Positions 28,955-37,093 of a stretch of 64,000 bases of DNA are shown one piece after another. Each line of letters begins with the position of its first letter. The first letter of the stretch is position 1. The stretch spans positions 1,116,001 to 1,180,000 of the forward strand of contig NZ_CP147920.1 of the NCBI RefSeq assembly GCF_039645995.1, in the 5' to 3' direction. The DNA is from Sulfurimonas sp. HSL3-1. GTDB lineage: Bacteria; Campylobacterota; Campylobacteria; Campylobacterales; Sulfurimonadaceae. The position numbers were made by a program, and so were the translations under genes. The notes beneath the pieces were generated by a model, which was not told where the DNA came from, did not search any database, and worked only from the letters and a program-made list of their open reading frames with translations.

Positions 28955-29890
28955 CTAGAGGAGTCTCAGTGCGGTATCCACGGCATTGCGGTAACTGTTG
29001 AGGCGTGCTTTGCCGCGGTAGGCGATGTCGAACGCGGTGCCGTGGTCGACGGAAGTACGGATAATGGGAAGGTTCAGCGAGATGTTGACACTTTCGTCGA
29101 AATAGAGGGCCTTGAGGGGCGCGAGCCCCTGGTCGTGATACATGGCCACAATGTGACGGTGCACGGAACGGAAGGTCGGCGTAAAGGCGGCATCGGGAAC
29201 GACCGGCCCGAAAAAGGGGCGTCCGTCGCACTTGAACCCTTTTGAGGCGATCGTGTCGTTGGCCAGGTCAATGGCCGCTTCGATCTCCCGCTCTTCATCA
29301 CCGAGTACGCCGTTGTCCCCGGCATGGGGATTGAGCCCAAGCACGGCCATGTCATCGAAGCCGGTGGCCCGGTAGAGGTCGACGAGAAAACGGGCGAGGG
29401 CGTTGCGTTCGATCTTCGCCGGTACCTCTTTGAGCGGAACGTGTTCGGTAAAGAGCGCGACATAAAGCTGGCTGCACCCCAGCATCATGATCGCTTCCTG
29501 CTCGAAATGATCACGCAGCAGGTCGGTGTGACCTTTGTAGGTGATGCCCGCCTGCATCCACGCCTCTTTGTGGATCGGGAGAGTGACGATGGCATCCGTT
29601 TCGCCCGCTTCGGTCAGCGCGATCGCCTTGACAAAGGAGGCGTGGCTGTAGCGCCCGGCATCGGCGGTGACGCATCCGGGCTTGATGGCGACGGGGAGCC
29701 CCAGAGGGACCATGGTGAAATCGTCGGGCAGCTGCATGCCCAGCAGGGATGCCGCCTCGGCCATGACCTCGGGGTCGACGCAGTAATAGGGGCGGCAGAC
29801 GTCGGCAATCTGAGGATGGGTCCGCAGGGCGATCTCCGGGCCGACCCCGTTCGGATCACCGATGCTGACGGCGAGGCGCGGCAGGCTCAT
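28955..29890 (-). CDS. pdxA: 4-hydroxythreonine-4-phosphate dehydrogenase
   Basis: 311 residues. Start SIGDPNGVGPEIALR, the metal-binding TYKGHTDLLRDHF segment, LNPHAGDNGVLGDEE, and the terminal MYHDQGLAPLKALYFDESVN plus RTSVDHGTAFDIAYRGKA are all diagnostic. It oxidises 4-phosphohydroxy-threonine in the DXP-dependent pyridoxal phosphate pathway. It overlaps the pdxJ stop by four bases and so is translated with it. Confidence 0.97.
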   Translation of the reverse strand: MSLPRLAVSIGDPNGVGPEIALRTHPQIADVCRPYYCVDPEVMAEAASLLGMQLPDDFTMVPLGLPVAIKPGCVTADAGRYSHASFVKAIALTEAGETDAIVTLPIHKEAWMQAGITYKGHTDLLRDHFEQEAIMMLGCSQLYVALFTEHVPLKEVPAKIERNALARFLVDLYRATGFDDMAVLGLNPHAGDNGVLGDEEREIEAAIDLANDTIASKGFKCDGRPFFGPVVPDAAFTPTFRSVHRHIVAMYHDQGLAPLKALYFDESVNISLNLPIIRTSVDHGTAFDIAYRGKARLNSYRNAVDTALRLL

Positions 29891-30690
29891 CGGACGAGCA
29901 GCGCTTTCATATCGCGCACTGCAGCGGCAAGCCCGGAGAAGACGGAGCGTGCGACAATGCTCTGGCCGATATTGAGCTCCGTGATCTCTGCAATGGCCCT
30001 GATGGCCTGTACGTTGTGGTAGTTGAGTCCGTGGCCCGCGGCGATTTCGAGGCCGATGGAATGGGCGTGTTCCGCGCTCTGGCGCAGGGCGTCGACGGCG
30101 GCTTCGAGGCGGCGCTGCAGGTCGTCGCGCGGCAGTTCGAGGTCGGGGATGCTGTGGCGGGTATAGGGGAGGGCGGAGTGAAGCATCGCATAGATATTGG
30201 CGTAGGTTCCCGTGTGGAGTTCCACCATTTCCGCTTCCAGGGCTTTGGACTGTTCCATAATGTGCGCGGAGGGATCGACGAAGAGCGATACGGGGATCCC
30301 GGCATCGTGAAGCTGGTCGATCGCATCGGAGACGGCGGTGCTTTGGCCGATGACGTCAAGCCCGCCTTCGGTGGTCACCTCTTCGCGGTTTTCCGGCACA
30401 AGCGTGGCGCGGTGGGGACGGAGTTCGCAGACGATGTCGATGATCGACTGGTTGATGGAGCACTCCAGGTTGACCGGCAGCGGCGAGGAGGCGATGATCT
30501 TCTGGGCGTCCTCGTCGTGAATGTGGCGGCGGTCTTCGCGGAGGTGGATGGTGATCTGGTCCGCGCCGTTCTGCGCACAGAGGGCGAGGGCCATCAGCGG
30601 GTCGGGATCATTGATGCGGCGCGCTTCGCGCAGTACGGCGATATGGTCGATATTGACGCCGAGCTGGATGGGACGGTGATCCTGGGGCAT
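29887..30690 (-). CDS. pdxJ: Pyridoxine 5'-phosphate synthase
   Basis: About 267 residues. LGVNIDHIAVLREARR, the HLREDRRHIHDED motif and GLEIAAGHGLNYHNV are the PdxJ signatures. It condenses the PdxA product with deoxyxylulose 5-phosphate. ATG at 30690 with AAGGAG is clearly better than the upstream start at 30714. The gene runs away from the guanidine riboswitch promoter on the opposite strand. Confidence 0.97.
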   Translation of the reverse strand: MPQDHRPIQLGVNIDHIAVLREARRINDPDPLMALALCAQNGADQITIHLREDRRHIHDEDAQKIIASSPLPVNLECSINQSIIDIVCELRPHRATLVPENREEVTTEGGLDVIGQSTAVSDAIDQLHDAGIPVSLFVDPSAHIMEQSKALEAEMVELHTGTYANIYAMLHSALPYTRHSIPDLELPRDDLQRRLEAAVDALRQSAEHAHSIGLEIAAGHGLNYHNVQAIRAIAEITELNIGQSIVARSVFSGLAAAVRDMKALLVR

Positions 30691-30860
30691 GCAACTCCTT
30701 CTCTGCTCTCTCAATGGTCATGAAATTATACCCATATTAACAGATAAAATCGGTAAAAAGGATTTGGCCGTTTTCGCGCATTGAACACGAAAGTTGTGAC
30801 TGTTTTTAATGGTGATTATTTTTTAACCACCAAACTTCTTCACCTGTTTGATAAAAATGT

Positions 30861-30866
30861 TATACT
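30861..30866 (+). promoter_or_regulatory. Predicted -10 element of the guanidine operon
   Basis: TATACT in an AT-rich window, about 20 bases before the first arm of the riboswitch leader. No convincing -35 box is visible, as is common for sigma-70 promoters of this phylum. Confidence 0.45.
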
Positions 30867-30887
30867 GACACCCAGAAAGCATGTCAC

Positions 30888-31021
30888 GAGGTTGTTTAAC
30901 CTCACCACTGTCTACAATAGGCGGCTAGGGTTCCGGCGGGTTACCGTGTCTGGTCCGAGAGCCGTCGACCTCTTGAGTAGGGGTTACACGGAGGGATAAA
31001 AGCCCGGGAGGTTACAACCTC
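30888..31021 (+). promoter_or_regulatory. Guanidine-I riboswitch (ykkC class) with switching arms
   Basis: The conserved ykkC core is present in order: CTAGGGTTCCG (30925-30935), GGTCCGAGAG (30952-30961) and ACACGGAGGGATAAAAGCCC (30986-31005) with GGGAG behind it. These blocks form the guanidinium-binding pocket in characterised guanidine-I RNAs. Around them lie two copies of GAGGTT (30888, 31008) and two of AACCTC (30898, 31016). They can pair as two local hairpins or as the long-range P1 stem (30898-30903 with 31008-31013). It precedes an ABC transporter for a guanidine-like substrate, so ligand-induced expression is expected. Confidence 0.93.
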
Positions 31022-31059
31022 TTGGCGTGTTTATTCCATTACCTACTCAGGAGATTTAC

Positions 31060-32130
31060 ATGAAATCTATTTTCAAATCTACCTCAAAACTCTTAGTTGC
31101 CGCTACGCTGGTCATGGGCCTTGGTGCCTCTTCGCTGATGGCGGAAGTCAAAGATAAGTTTCAGGTCTCCTGGACGATCTATGTCGGATGGATGCCCTGG
31201 GATTACGCCCAGCAAAAAGGGATCATCGACAAGTGGGCCAAAAAATACGGCATCGAGATCGAGATGGTCCAGGTCAACGACTACATCGAATCAATCAACC
31301 AATATACTGCAGGAAAATTTGACGGCTGTCTCATGACGAACATGGACGCCCTCACTATTCCGGCTGCCGGCGGCGTTGACTCTACGGCGGTCATCATGGG
31401 TGACTACTCCAACGGGAACGACGGTATCCTCCTCAAAAACAAGAAAAAACTTTCCGACATCAAAGGCCAGACGGTCAACCTCGTCGAACTCTCTGTCTCA
31501 CACTACCTGCTGGCGCGTGCGCTTGAAACGGTTGGCCTGAGCGAGAAAGACGTCAAGGTCCTCAACACATCCGACGCCGACATGGTCGCGGCATGGGGGA
31601 CGAAAGACGTTACGGCGATGACGACATGGAATCCGCAGCTCAGCGAGATCATGGCCAACAATAAAGATGCGAACCTTGTCTTCGACTCCAGCAAGACGCC
31701 GGGCGAGATCATCGATATGCTCGTCATCAACACTGAAACGCTCAAAGACAACCCGAAACTGGCCAAGGCACTGACCGGTGCATGGTTTGAAACGATGGCA
31801 CTGATGAAAAAGGGCGACGAAGCGGCCCTGACTTTTATGGCGCAGGCTTCCGGTACGGACCTCGCGGGGTACAAGAGCCAGCTTGACTCCACGATGATGT
31901 TCTACGAGCCCGCTGACCTGCTGACGTTCACAACCAGCGACGCCATTCCGGCGACGATGAAAAAAGTCAGCGAATTCTCCTTTGATCACGGCATCCTCGG
32001 TGAAGGTGCTCCTGACGCCGAGTTCATCGGTATGGCGTTCCCGGGCGGTAAAACGTTCGGTGATCCGAAAAACATCAAGCTTCGCTTCGACGACACCTAC
32101 GTCAAAATGGCAGCCGAAGGGAAACTGTAA
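31060..32130 (+). CDS. ABC transporter substrate-binding protein, guanidine-associated (urea/nitrate-like type)
   Basis: 356 residues with a signal peptide ending ASSLMA. The mature protein has the NMT1/nitrate-sulfonate-type periplasmic fold: VGWMPWDYAQQKGIIDKWAK, then GDYSNGNDGILLKNKKKLSD and DADMVAAWGTKDVTAMTTWN. It is the family often annotated as a putative urea transporter, and it sits directly behind a guanidine-I riboswitch, which points to guanidine or a derivative as ligand. AGGAG before the ATG at 31060. First gene of the operon. Confidence 0.85.
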   Translation: MKSIFKSTSKLLVAATLVMGLGASSLMAEVKDKFQVSWTIYVGWMPWDYAQQKGIIDKWAKKYGIEIEMVQVNDYIESINQYTAGKFDGCLMTNMDALTIPAAGGVDSTAVIMGDYSNGNDGILLKNKKKLSDIKGQTVNLVELSVSHYLLARALETVGLSEKDVKVLNTSDADMVAAWGTKDVTAMTTWNPQLSEIMANNKDANLVFDSSKTPGEIIDMLVINTETLKDNPKLAKALTGAWFETMALMKKGDEAALTFMAQASGTDLAGYKSQLDSTMMFYEPADLLTFTTSDAIPATMKKVSEFSFDHGILGEGAPDAEFIGMAFPGGKTFGDPKNIKLRFDDTYVKMAAEGKL

Positions 32131-32139
32131 GGTCCTCTC

Positions 32140-32964
32140 ATGAAACGTTTAATGAACCTCAGACCGTCGAAGCCGTCCCTCTTTTTCCTGGGGCTGCTGC
32201 CGTTTGTGCTGATCGTGCTCCTCTACCTGGGAGCGTCGGAAGTCCGTCTGGCGGAAAATCCGAACGACAAACTGCTGCCCTCCATGAGCAGCTTTGCCGA
32301 AGCCATCGACCGTATGGCGTTTGAACCGAGCAAGCGTACCGGCGAATACCTCTTCGCCCGGGATACGGTTGCCTCACTCGAGCGTCTCGGCCTCGGCGTG
32401 CTCATCAGTGCGGTGCTTGCGCTGCTGATGGGGATCCCGCTGGGGTTCATTCCCTTCGTTCGTGCGGGCCTTTCGCCCTTCGTCGCGGCCTTTTCCATGG
32501 TGCCGCCAATGGCTATTTTGCCCATCTTATTCATTATCTTCGGTATGGGTGAGCTGGCTAAAGTAGCACTGATCGTCATCGGGGTGACCCCGCTGATCGT
32601 CCGCGACCTGCAGCAGCGGGTCATGGAGATTCCTGCGGAGCAGCTGATCAAGGCACAGACCCTGGGCGGATCGTCCTGGACGATCGTCCTGCGCGTCGTG
32701 CTGCCGCAGATCTTTCCGCGCCTGCTTGATGCGGTGCGCCTCACCATGGGGACGGCGTGGATCTTCCTGATCTCCGCCGAAGCGATTTCGGCCACCGAAG
32801 GGCTGGGGTACCGGATCTTCCTGGTACGCCGCTATCTGTCGATGGATGTGATCCTGCCGTATGTCGCCTGGATCACCTTCCTCGCCTTTTTGTTTGATTA
32901 TCTGCTCAAGCGATTCACTTACAAGGTGTTCCCGTGGTATGACGCAGGAAAGGAGCAGTCATGA
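32140..32964 (+). CDS. ABC transporter permease of the guanidine-associated system
   Basis: 274 residues with about six membrane helices. The EAA loop region (EQLIKAQTLGGSSWTIVLRV, then PQIFPRLLDAVR) couples to the ATPase, as in the SsuC/NrtB family. Nine bases after the binding-protein gene, and its stop overlaps the ATPase start (ATGA). Confidence 0.88.
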   Translation: MKRLMNLRPSKPSLFFLGLLPFVLIVLLYLGASEVRLAENPNDKLLPSMSSFAEAIDRMAFEPSKRTGEYLFARDTVASLERLGLGVLISAVLALLMGIPLGFIPFVRAGLSPFVAAFSMVPPMAILPILFIIFGMGELAKVALIVIGVTPLIVRDLQQRVMEIPAEQLIKAQTLGGSSWTIVLRVVLPQIFPRLLDAVRLTMGTAWIFLISAEAISATEGLGYRIFLVRRYLSMDVILPYVAWITFLAFLFDYLLKRFTYKVFPWYDAGKEQS

Positions 32965-33725
32965 GCCTCGTCACCGTCAAAAACCTCTGGAAAGAGTACG
33001 GCGACAACGTCGTGCTGGAAAACCTGAACCTGAACATCGAAGCGGGGGAATTCTGTACGCTCGTCGGACCGTCGGGCTGCGGGAAAACGACCTTTCTGAA
33101 GATGCTGCTGGGGCAGGAGAACCCGACCCGCGGCACCTTTTTGCTTGATGGGAAGCCTTTCCCGGAAGAGCCGGGTGTCGACCGCGGGATCGTCTTCCAG
33201 CGTTACTCGGTCTTTTCGCACCTGAGCGTGCTGAAAAACGTCATGCTCGGGATCGAGTTTGACCAGTCGCCGCTGATGGGGCGCCTTTTCGGCCAGGCCC
33301 GCAAGGCGGCGGAAGCCGAAGCGATGGCTATGCTTGAAGCCGTCGGCCTGGGCGACGCGGCGCACAAGTACCCCAGCGAGCTCTCCGGGGGGATGCAGCA
33401 GCGTCTCTCCATCGCGCAGTCTCTGGTGAAAAAGCCGAAGATCCTGCTGCTGGACGAACCCTTCGGAGCCCTCGACCCGGGGATCCGCGCCGACATGCAC
33501 GCGCTGATCCTCGACCTGTGGGAGAAGAACAACCTCACCGTCGTTATGGTGACCCATGACCTCCACGAGGGATTCTACCTGGGAACGCGGCTGCTGGTCT
33601 TCGACAAGGTTCGTCACGATCCGCATGCACCCAACGCCTACGGGGCGCGCATCACCTACGACATCCCCGTCGGGGATACGCGCGAATCCGTACTCGAAGA
33701 GATCGATAAAACCATCAAGGTTTGA
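32961..33725 (+). CDS. ABC transporter ATP-binding protein of the guanidine-associated system
   Basis: 254 residues. Walker A GPSGCGKTTF, signature LSGGMQQRLSIAQ, Walker B ILLLDEPFGALDP and H-loop VTHDLHEG are all intact. Energises uptake by the two preceding proteins. Stop at 33725, ten bases before the hairpin module of the first guanidine-II riboswitch. Confidence 0.92.
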   Translation: MSLVTVKNLWKEYGDNVVLENLNLNIEAGEFCTLVGPSGCGKTTFLKMLLGQENPTRGTFLLDGKPFPEEPGVDRGIVFQRYSVFSHLSVLKNVMLGIEFDQSPLMGRLFGQARKAAEAEAMAMLEAVGLGDAAHKYPSELSGGMQQRLSIAQSLVKKPKILLLDEPFGALDPGIRADMHALILDLWEKNNLTVVMVTHDLHEGFYLGTRLLVFDKVRHDPHAPNAYGARITYDIPVGDTRESVLEEIDKTIKV

Positions 33726-33734
33726 TCCAATCCC

Positions 33735-33797
33735 GGAAGAGCAGATCTTCCAGTGCCGCAGGACGACTTGCGGCATCATGACGCGCGGGACGGCCCG
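33735..33797 (+). promoter_or_regulatory. Guanidine-II riboswitch (mini-ykkC), copy 1, with preceding GGAAGA hairpin
   Basis: Two hairpins with ACGR tetraloops define mini-ykkC. The first is TGCCGCAGG-ACGA-CTTGCGGCA at 33754-33775 (nine pairs, one G-T). The second is CGGG-ACGG-CCCG at 33786-33797. They are joined by a 10-base linker and followed by the GAAGGAG ribosome site of the next gene. A third hairpin, GGAAGA-GCAGA-TCTTCC (33735-33751), lies directly before and is repeated in copy 2. Known guanidine-II RNAs expose the ribosome site on binding guanidinium; the same is expected here. Confidence 0.92.
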
Positions 33798-33817
33798 AAA
33801 ACTTTGAAGGAGAAACA

Positions 33818-34555
33818 GTGATTACTGAACACAAAAACCTGAAACCAGAATCCATCATCCTCGACGAGGTGCTCCCGGGCGGTGCACGCTGGTCGAAGAT
33901 CATCAAGCGCGGCGACAAGATCCGCATCACGACCAAGGACGGGCTGGGCACCCTCAGCGCGATGTTCTACAACGCCGACAACACCTCGGAGCGTTTCAAC
34001 TCTGCCGACACGGTCAAACTTCAGCATAATGCCTACTTCTGCAAAGGGCGGGTTTTCTATTCCGAGCAGGGCCGCGTTCTGCTTTCCATTACGGAAGATA
34101 CGACCGAGGGGCTTTTTGATGCCATCGGCGGGATCAGCAACCCGCGCCTTGTCGCGAAAAACTTCGGCGAAGGCGATTTCGAACATATCCGCAACCGCTA
34201 CTACAAAAGCGACCGGGAGAACTTCCTCGTCGAACTCGGCAAATACGGCATGGGAAAACGCGACATGCTTCAGGCGGTCAACTTCTTCAGACGTGTCGAC
34301 GTCAAAGAGGGCAACAAGCTGGCGCTTTCGGAAAAGCGGCCGCAGCCGGAGAGCTACATCGAACTGCGTGCGGAGATGAACGTCCTGCTGGTACTCTCCA
34401 ACACGCCGCATGTCATGGAAACGGGAACGTACAACCCGAGCGACGTCCAGCTGACGCTGTTCAAAGCGGCCCCGGTCACCGAAGATGATTACTGCATGAA
34501 CTTCAGTATCCAGTCCCAACGTGCGTTCAAGAACAACGCACGCTACTTTGCCTGA
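33818..34555 (+). CDS. Urea amidolyase-associated / carboxyguanidine deiminase subunit (DUF1989), larger
   Basis: 245 residues, GTG start behind GAAGGAG. The DUF1989 pattern is visible: LPGGARWSKIIKRGDKIRI, SAMFYNADNTSERFNSADT, AVNFFRRVDVKEG and ELRAEMNVLLVLSNTPH. In guanidine-degrading bacteria two such proteins form carboxyguanidine deiminase (CgdA/CgdB), which turns carboxyguanidine into allophanate and ammonia. It is the first gene after guanidine-II copy 1 and is paired with a second DUF1989 gene. Which is CgdA and which CgdB is not decided here. Confidence 0.88.
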   Translation: MITEHKNLKPESIILDEVLPGGARWSKIIKRGDKIRITTKDGLGTLSAMFYNADNTSERFNSADTVKLQHNAYFCKGRVFYSEQGRVLLSITEDTTEGLFDAIGGISNPRLVAKNFGEGDFEHIRNRYYKSDRENFLVELGKYGMGKRDMLQAVNFFRRVDVKEGNKLALSEKRPQPESYIELRAEMNVLLVLSNTPHVMETGTYNPSDVQLTLFKAAPVTEDDYCMNFSIQSQRAFKNNARYFA

Positions 34556-34565
34556 GGAGCGCGTG

Positions 34566-35186
34566 ATGAAAAGAGATATCGAAACAGCCGTATACAACCA
34601 CAAACTGCCGGCCGGCGTGCCATGGAGCTACGTCGTGAAAAAAGGCCAGACGCTGCGTATCGTCGACCTTGAAGGGTGCCAGGCCGTCGACACGCTTTTT
34701 TACAATGCCAATGATCATGAAGAGCGCTACTCGGCCAACGATACGATCCGCGAGCAGGGAAGCATCTTCGTCACGACGGGCACCCAGCTGATCTCCACCG
34801 ACGACAATGTCATGATGACGATCACCGACGATACCTGCGGCAATCACGATACCCTAGGTGGGCACTGCTCTGCGGAGAGCAACACCGTACGTTACGGCCA
34901 CGATACGAAGTACATGCACAGCTGCCGTGACAACTACCTTTTCGAGATCGGTGAACGGGAAATGGATCCGCGGGACCTCACGAACAACATCAACTTCTTC
35001 ATGAACGTGCCGATCGAGGAGAACGGTTTCCTGATCATCGTCGACGGTATCTCCAAGCCGGGCGACTATGTCGACATGAAAGCCGAGATGGACACACTGG
35101 TGCTGATCTCGAACTGTCCGCAGCTCAACAACCCGTGCAACGCGTTCAACCCGTCGCCGATTCAGCTGGTCATCTGGGACGACTGA
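34566..35186 (+). CDS. Urea amidolyase-associated / carboxyguanidine deiminase subunit (DUF1989), smaller
   Basis: About 206 residues, a paralogue of the preceding protein: LPAGVPWSYVVKKGQTLRI, DTLFYNANDHEERYSANDT. It also carries the Cys/His cluster (TCGNHDTLGGHCSAESN and HSCRDN) expected to bind zinc, which the larger subunit lacks. It is therefore the likely catalytic half of the deiminase, the other being structural or complementary. GAGGAG site before ATG 34566; four bases from the desaturase-like gene. Confidence 0.88.
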   Translation: MKRDIETAVYNHKLPAGVPWSYVVKKGQTLRIVDLEGCQAVDTLFYNANDHEERYSANDTIREQGSIFVTTGTQLISTDDNVMMTITDDTCGNHDTLGGHCSAESNTVRYGHDTKYMHSCRDNYLFEIGEREMDPRDLTNNINFFMNVPIEENGFLIIVDGISKPGDYVDMKAEMDTLVLISNCPQLNNPCNAFNPSPIQLVIWDD

Positions 35187-35190
35187 GACG

Positions 35191-36204
35191 ATGAAAAAGG
35201 CGACACGGCTTCTGCGCTTCGAAGATGCATGGCTGCCGAACCTGGCGGCATGGACCTATATGCTGAGTGCCTACGTGGGCGGATTTGCCGCCATCCTGGC
35301 CGATTCCTTGTGGCTGAACGCGGCAGGGGTACTCCTGCTGGCGCACGGTATGGTCATCGCCGCCTATTTCATTCACGAGTGTGCCCACGATTCGCTCTTC
35401 AGGCTGCCGATCAACAACCACCGCTTCGGAGAGGCACTGCTCTGGATCTGCGGCGCGTCGTACAGTGATTACGAGGCGATACGTCTGAAGCATGTCCGCC
35501 ACCACTTGGATCGTGCCGACGTCGTTTCGTTCGATTTCCGTACCCGCCTGCTGCACTATCCGAAACTGCTCAAGACGATCCAGGTACTGGAGTGGTTCTA
35601 CATCCCGGCCCTTGAGATCATGATGCACGCCCTGGTCGTGGTTCTGCCGTTTGTCAAAGAGAGCCGCCGCTATCTGCGCCGCCGCGTCGTTACGGTACTG
35701 CTGCTGCGTATCGCTTTCTTTGGCGCACTGGCCTCGATTTCGCTGAAGGTGCTGCTGCTTTACCCGCTGGCGTACATGATTTTCCTGACGGTCATGCGTT
35801 TCATGGACGTGCACCAGCACACCTATGATGTGCATGAAACATTGGACTTTTCGCGCGAAGCGCAAGTAAAACAGTATGACCGCGCCTTCGAATCGCGCAA
35901 CACCTATTCGAACCTGATCTCAGAGAAATACCCGTGGCTGAACCTGCTGGTCCTCAATTTCGCGTACCACAACGTTCACCACGACCAGCAGATCCAGCCG
36001 TGGTACCGGCTGCCGGGGCTGCATGCCAAGCTCTACGGCGAGGACAGGACGCAGGTGCTGATGTTCTCTGACCTGGCGCGCAGCTACCACCGCTACCGTG
36101 TCGCGCGGGTCCTCAACGGGGACCCGGCCGACCTTGACGTCAAGCACGATGCAGGCCGCACCTTTATCGGGGTGGACGGCGTCTCGTTCCTGACGGCGCA
36201 CTGA
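35191..36204 (+). CDS. Membrane di-iron fatty-acid-desaturase-fold enzyme
   Basis: 337 residues with about four to five membrane helices. The three histidine boxes of the desaturase/hydroxylase superfamily are present: HECAHD (62-67), HVRHH (101-105) and HNVHH (260-264), plus an extra HQH near residue 210. Such enzymes use O2 at a di-iron site to desaturate or hydroxylate. It is embedded in the guanidine operon, four bases after the deiminase gene, so a nitrogenous substrate (for example an alkyl- or acyl-guanidine) is more plausible than bulk lipid, but this is inference. Not a known part of guanidine assimilation. Confidence 0.8.
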   Translation: MKKATRLLRFEDAWLPNLAAWTYMLSAYVGGFAAILADSLWLNAAGVLLLAHGMVIAAYFIHECAHDSLFRLPINNHRFGEALLWICGASYSDYEAIRLKHVRHHLDRADVVSFDFRTRLLHYPKLLKTIQVLEWFYIPALEIMMHALVVVLPFVKESRRYLRRRVVTVLLLRIAFFGALASISLKVLLLYPLAYMIFLTVMRFMDVHQHTYDVHETLDFSREAQVKQYDRAFESRNTYSNLISEKYPWLNLLVLNFAYHNVHHDQQIQPWYRLPGLHAKLYGEDRTQVLMFSDLARSYHRYRVARVLNGDPADLDVKHDAGRTFIGVDGVSFLTAH

Positions 36205-36215
36205 AGGAGTCCAAC

Positions 36216-36998
36216 ATGACACAGGTAAAGAAGTTCTGGCCCATCCTGACGGGAACCCACCGTTACGAGAAGACGCTCTCAACCCGCAACCACGGGGCGG
36301 GAGTGATCATCGACGCCCCGATCCTGGCTTACCTGATCGAGACGTCCAACGGCCGTATCCTTTACGATGTGGGATGCGACTACACGAAGATCGCCGACCC
36401 GGTTCTGCGCAAGCAGTTCTACGAGCACGAGGGCTTTCCCTTCGGCCCGCCGCAGATGACCGAGGAACAGCGTCTGCCCAACCGTCTGGCGGAGCTGGGG
36501 CTGCAGAAGGAAGACATCGACGTCGTCTTCTGCGGGCATCTGCATTTCGACCACGCCGGCGGGGTCTGCGAATTCTGCGGTGCGGAAGTGCACGTGCATG
36601 AAAAAGAGCTCGAGGCGGCGCGGGAGCCGGCGGACGAAGCCTACTTCAAAGAGGACTTCGACTGTCCGGTGAACTGGCGCGTTTACACGGGTGAATACGA
36701 CCTCGTCCCCGGCGTCCGCGCCATCGAGACGCCGGGCCATACGGCCGGCCACATGTCAATGATGATCGAGCTGCCCAAGGGCTCCCCGATCCTCCTTGCC
36801 GGCGACGCGGCGGACCTGCGGGAGAACCTGGAGCGGGAGATCGCGCCGGGGCTCTGCTACCGCGACGACGAAACGCAGGCGCTGGAGAGCATCCGCAAGC
36901 TCAAACGGCTCGCCCTTGAAACGGGCGCGGATCTGTGGCCCAACCACGACATGGCCTTTTTCGAGAGCAAGAACCGCTTTCCGAAATTTTTCGAATAA
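36216..36998 (+). CDS. Metallo-beta-lactamase-fold hydrolase (N-acyl homoserine lactonase-like)
   Basis: 260 residues. The di-zinc motif HLHFDHAGG (His108, His110, Asp112, His113), the later GHTAGHMS His and the LLAGDAADL Asp are those of the AiiA/AttM lactonase subgroup. The family opens lactones, esters or thioesters. Eleven bases after the desaturase-like gene and immediately before guanidine-II copy 2; the substrate is unknown, but the pairing suggests a two-step oxidise-then-hydrolyse reaction. Confidence 0.82.
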   Translation: MTQVKKFWPILTGTHRYEKTLSTRNHGAGVIIDAPILAYLIETSNGRILYDVGCDYTKIADPVLRKQFYEHEGFPFGPPQMTEEQRLPNRLAELGLQKEDIDVVFCGHLHFDHAGGVCEFCGAEVHVHEKELEAAREPADEAYFKEDFDCPVNWRVYTGEYDLVPGVRAIETPGHTAGHMSMMIELPKGSPILLAGDAADLRENLEREIAPGLCYRDDETQALESIRKLKRLALETGADLWPNHDMAFFESKNRFPKFFE

Positions 36999-37003
36999 CG
37001 CCG

Positions 37004-37066
37004 GGAAGAGCGTTTCTTCCAGTGCCTCGGGACGGCCTGCGGCATTCAGACGACCGGGACGGCCCG
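37004..37066 (+). promoter_or_regulatory. Guanidine-II riboswitch (mini-ykkC), copy 2, with preceding GGAAGA hairpin
   Basis: Same architecture as copy 1. First hairpin TGCCTCGGG-ACGG-CCTGCGGCA (37023-37044) has one mismatch and one G-T; the second, CGGG-ACGG-CCCG (37055-37066), is perfect. The preceding hairpin GGAAGA-GCGTT-TCTTCC (37004-37020) keeps the copy-1 stem exactly but changes the loop. The two copies are nearly identical over about 63 bases, so one arose by duplication. TAAGGA, the ribosome site of the carboxylase gene, follows at 37081. Confidence 0.92.
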
Positions 37067-37093
37067 AAAAGTACTATTTTTAAGGACCTGAAA

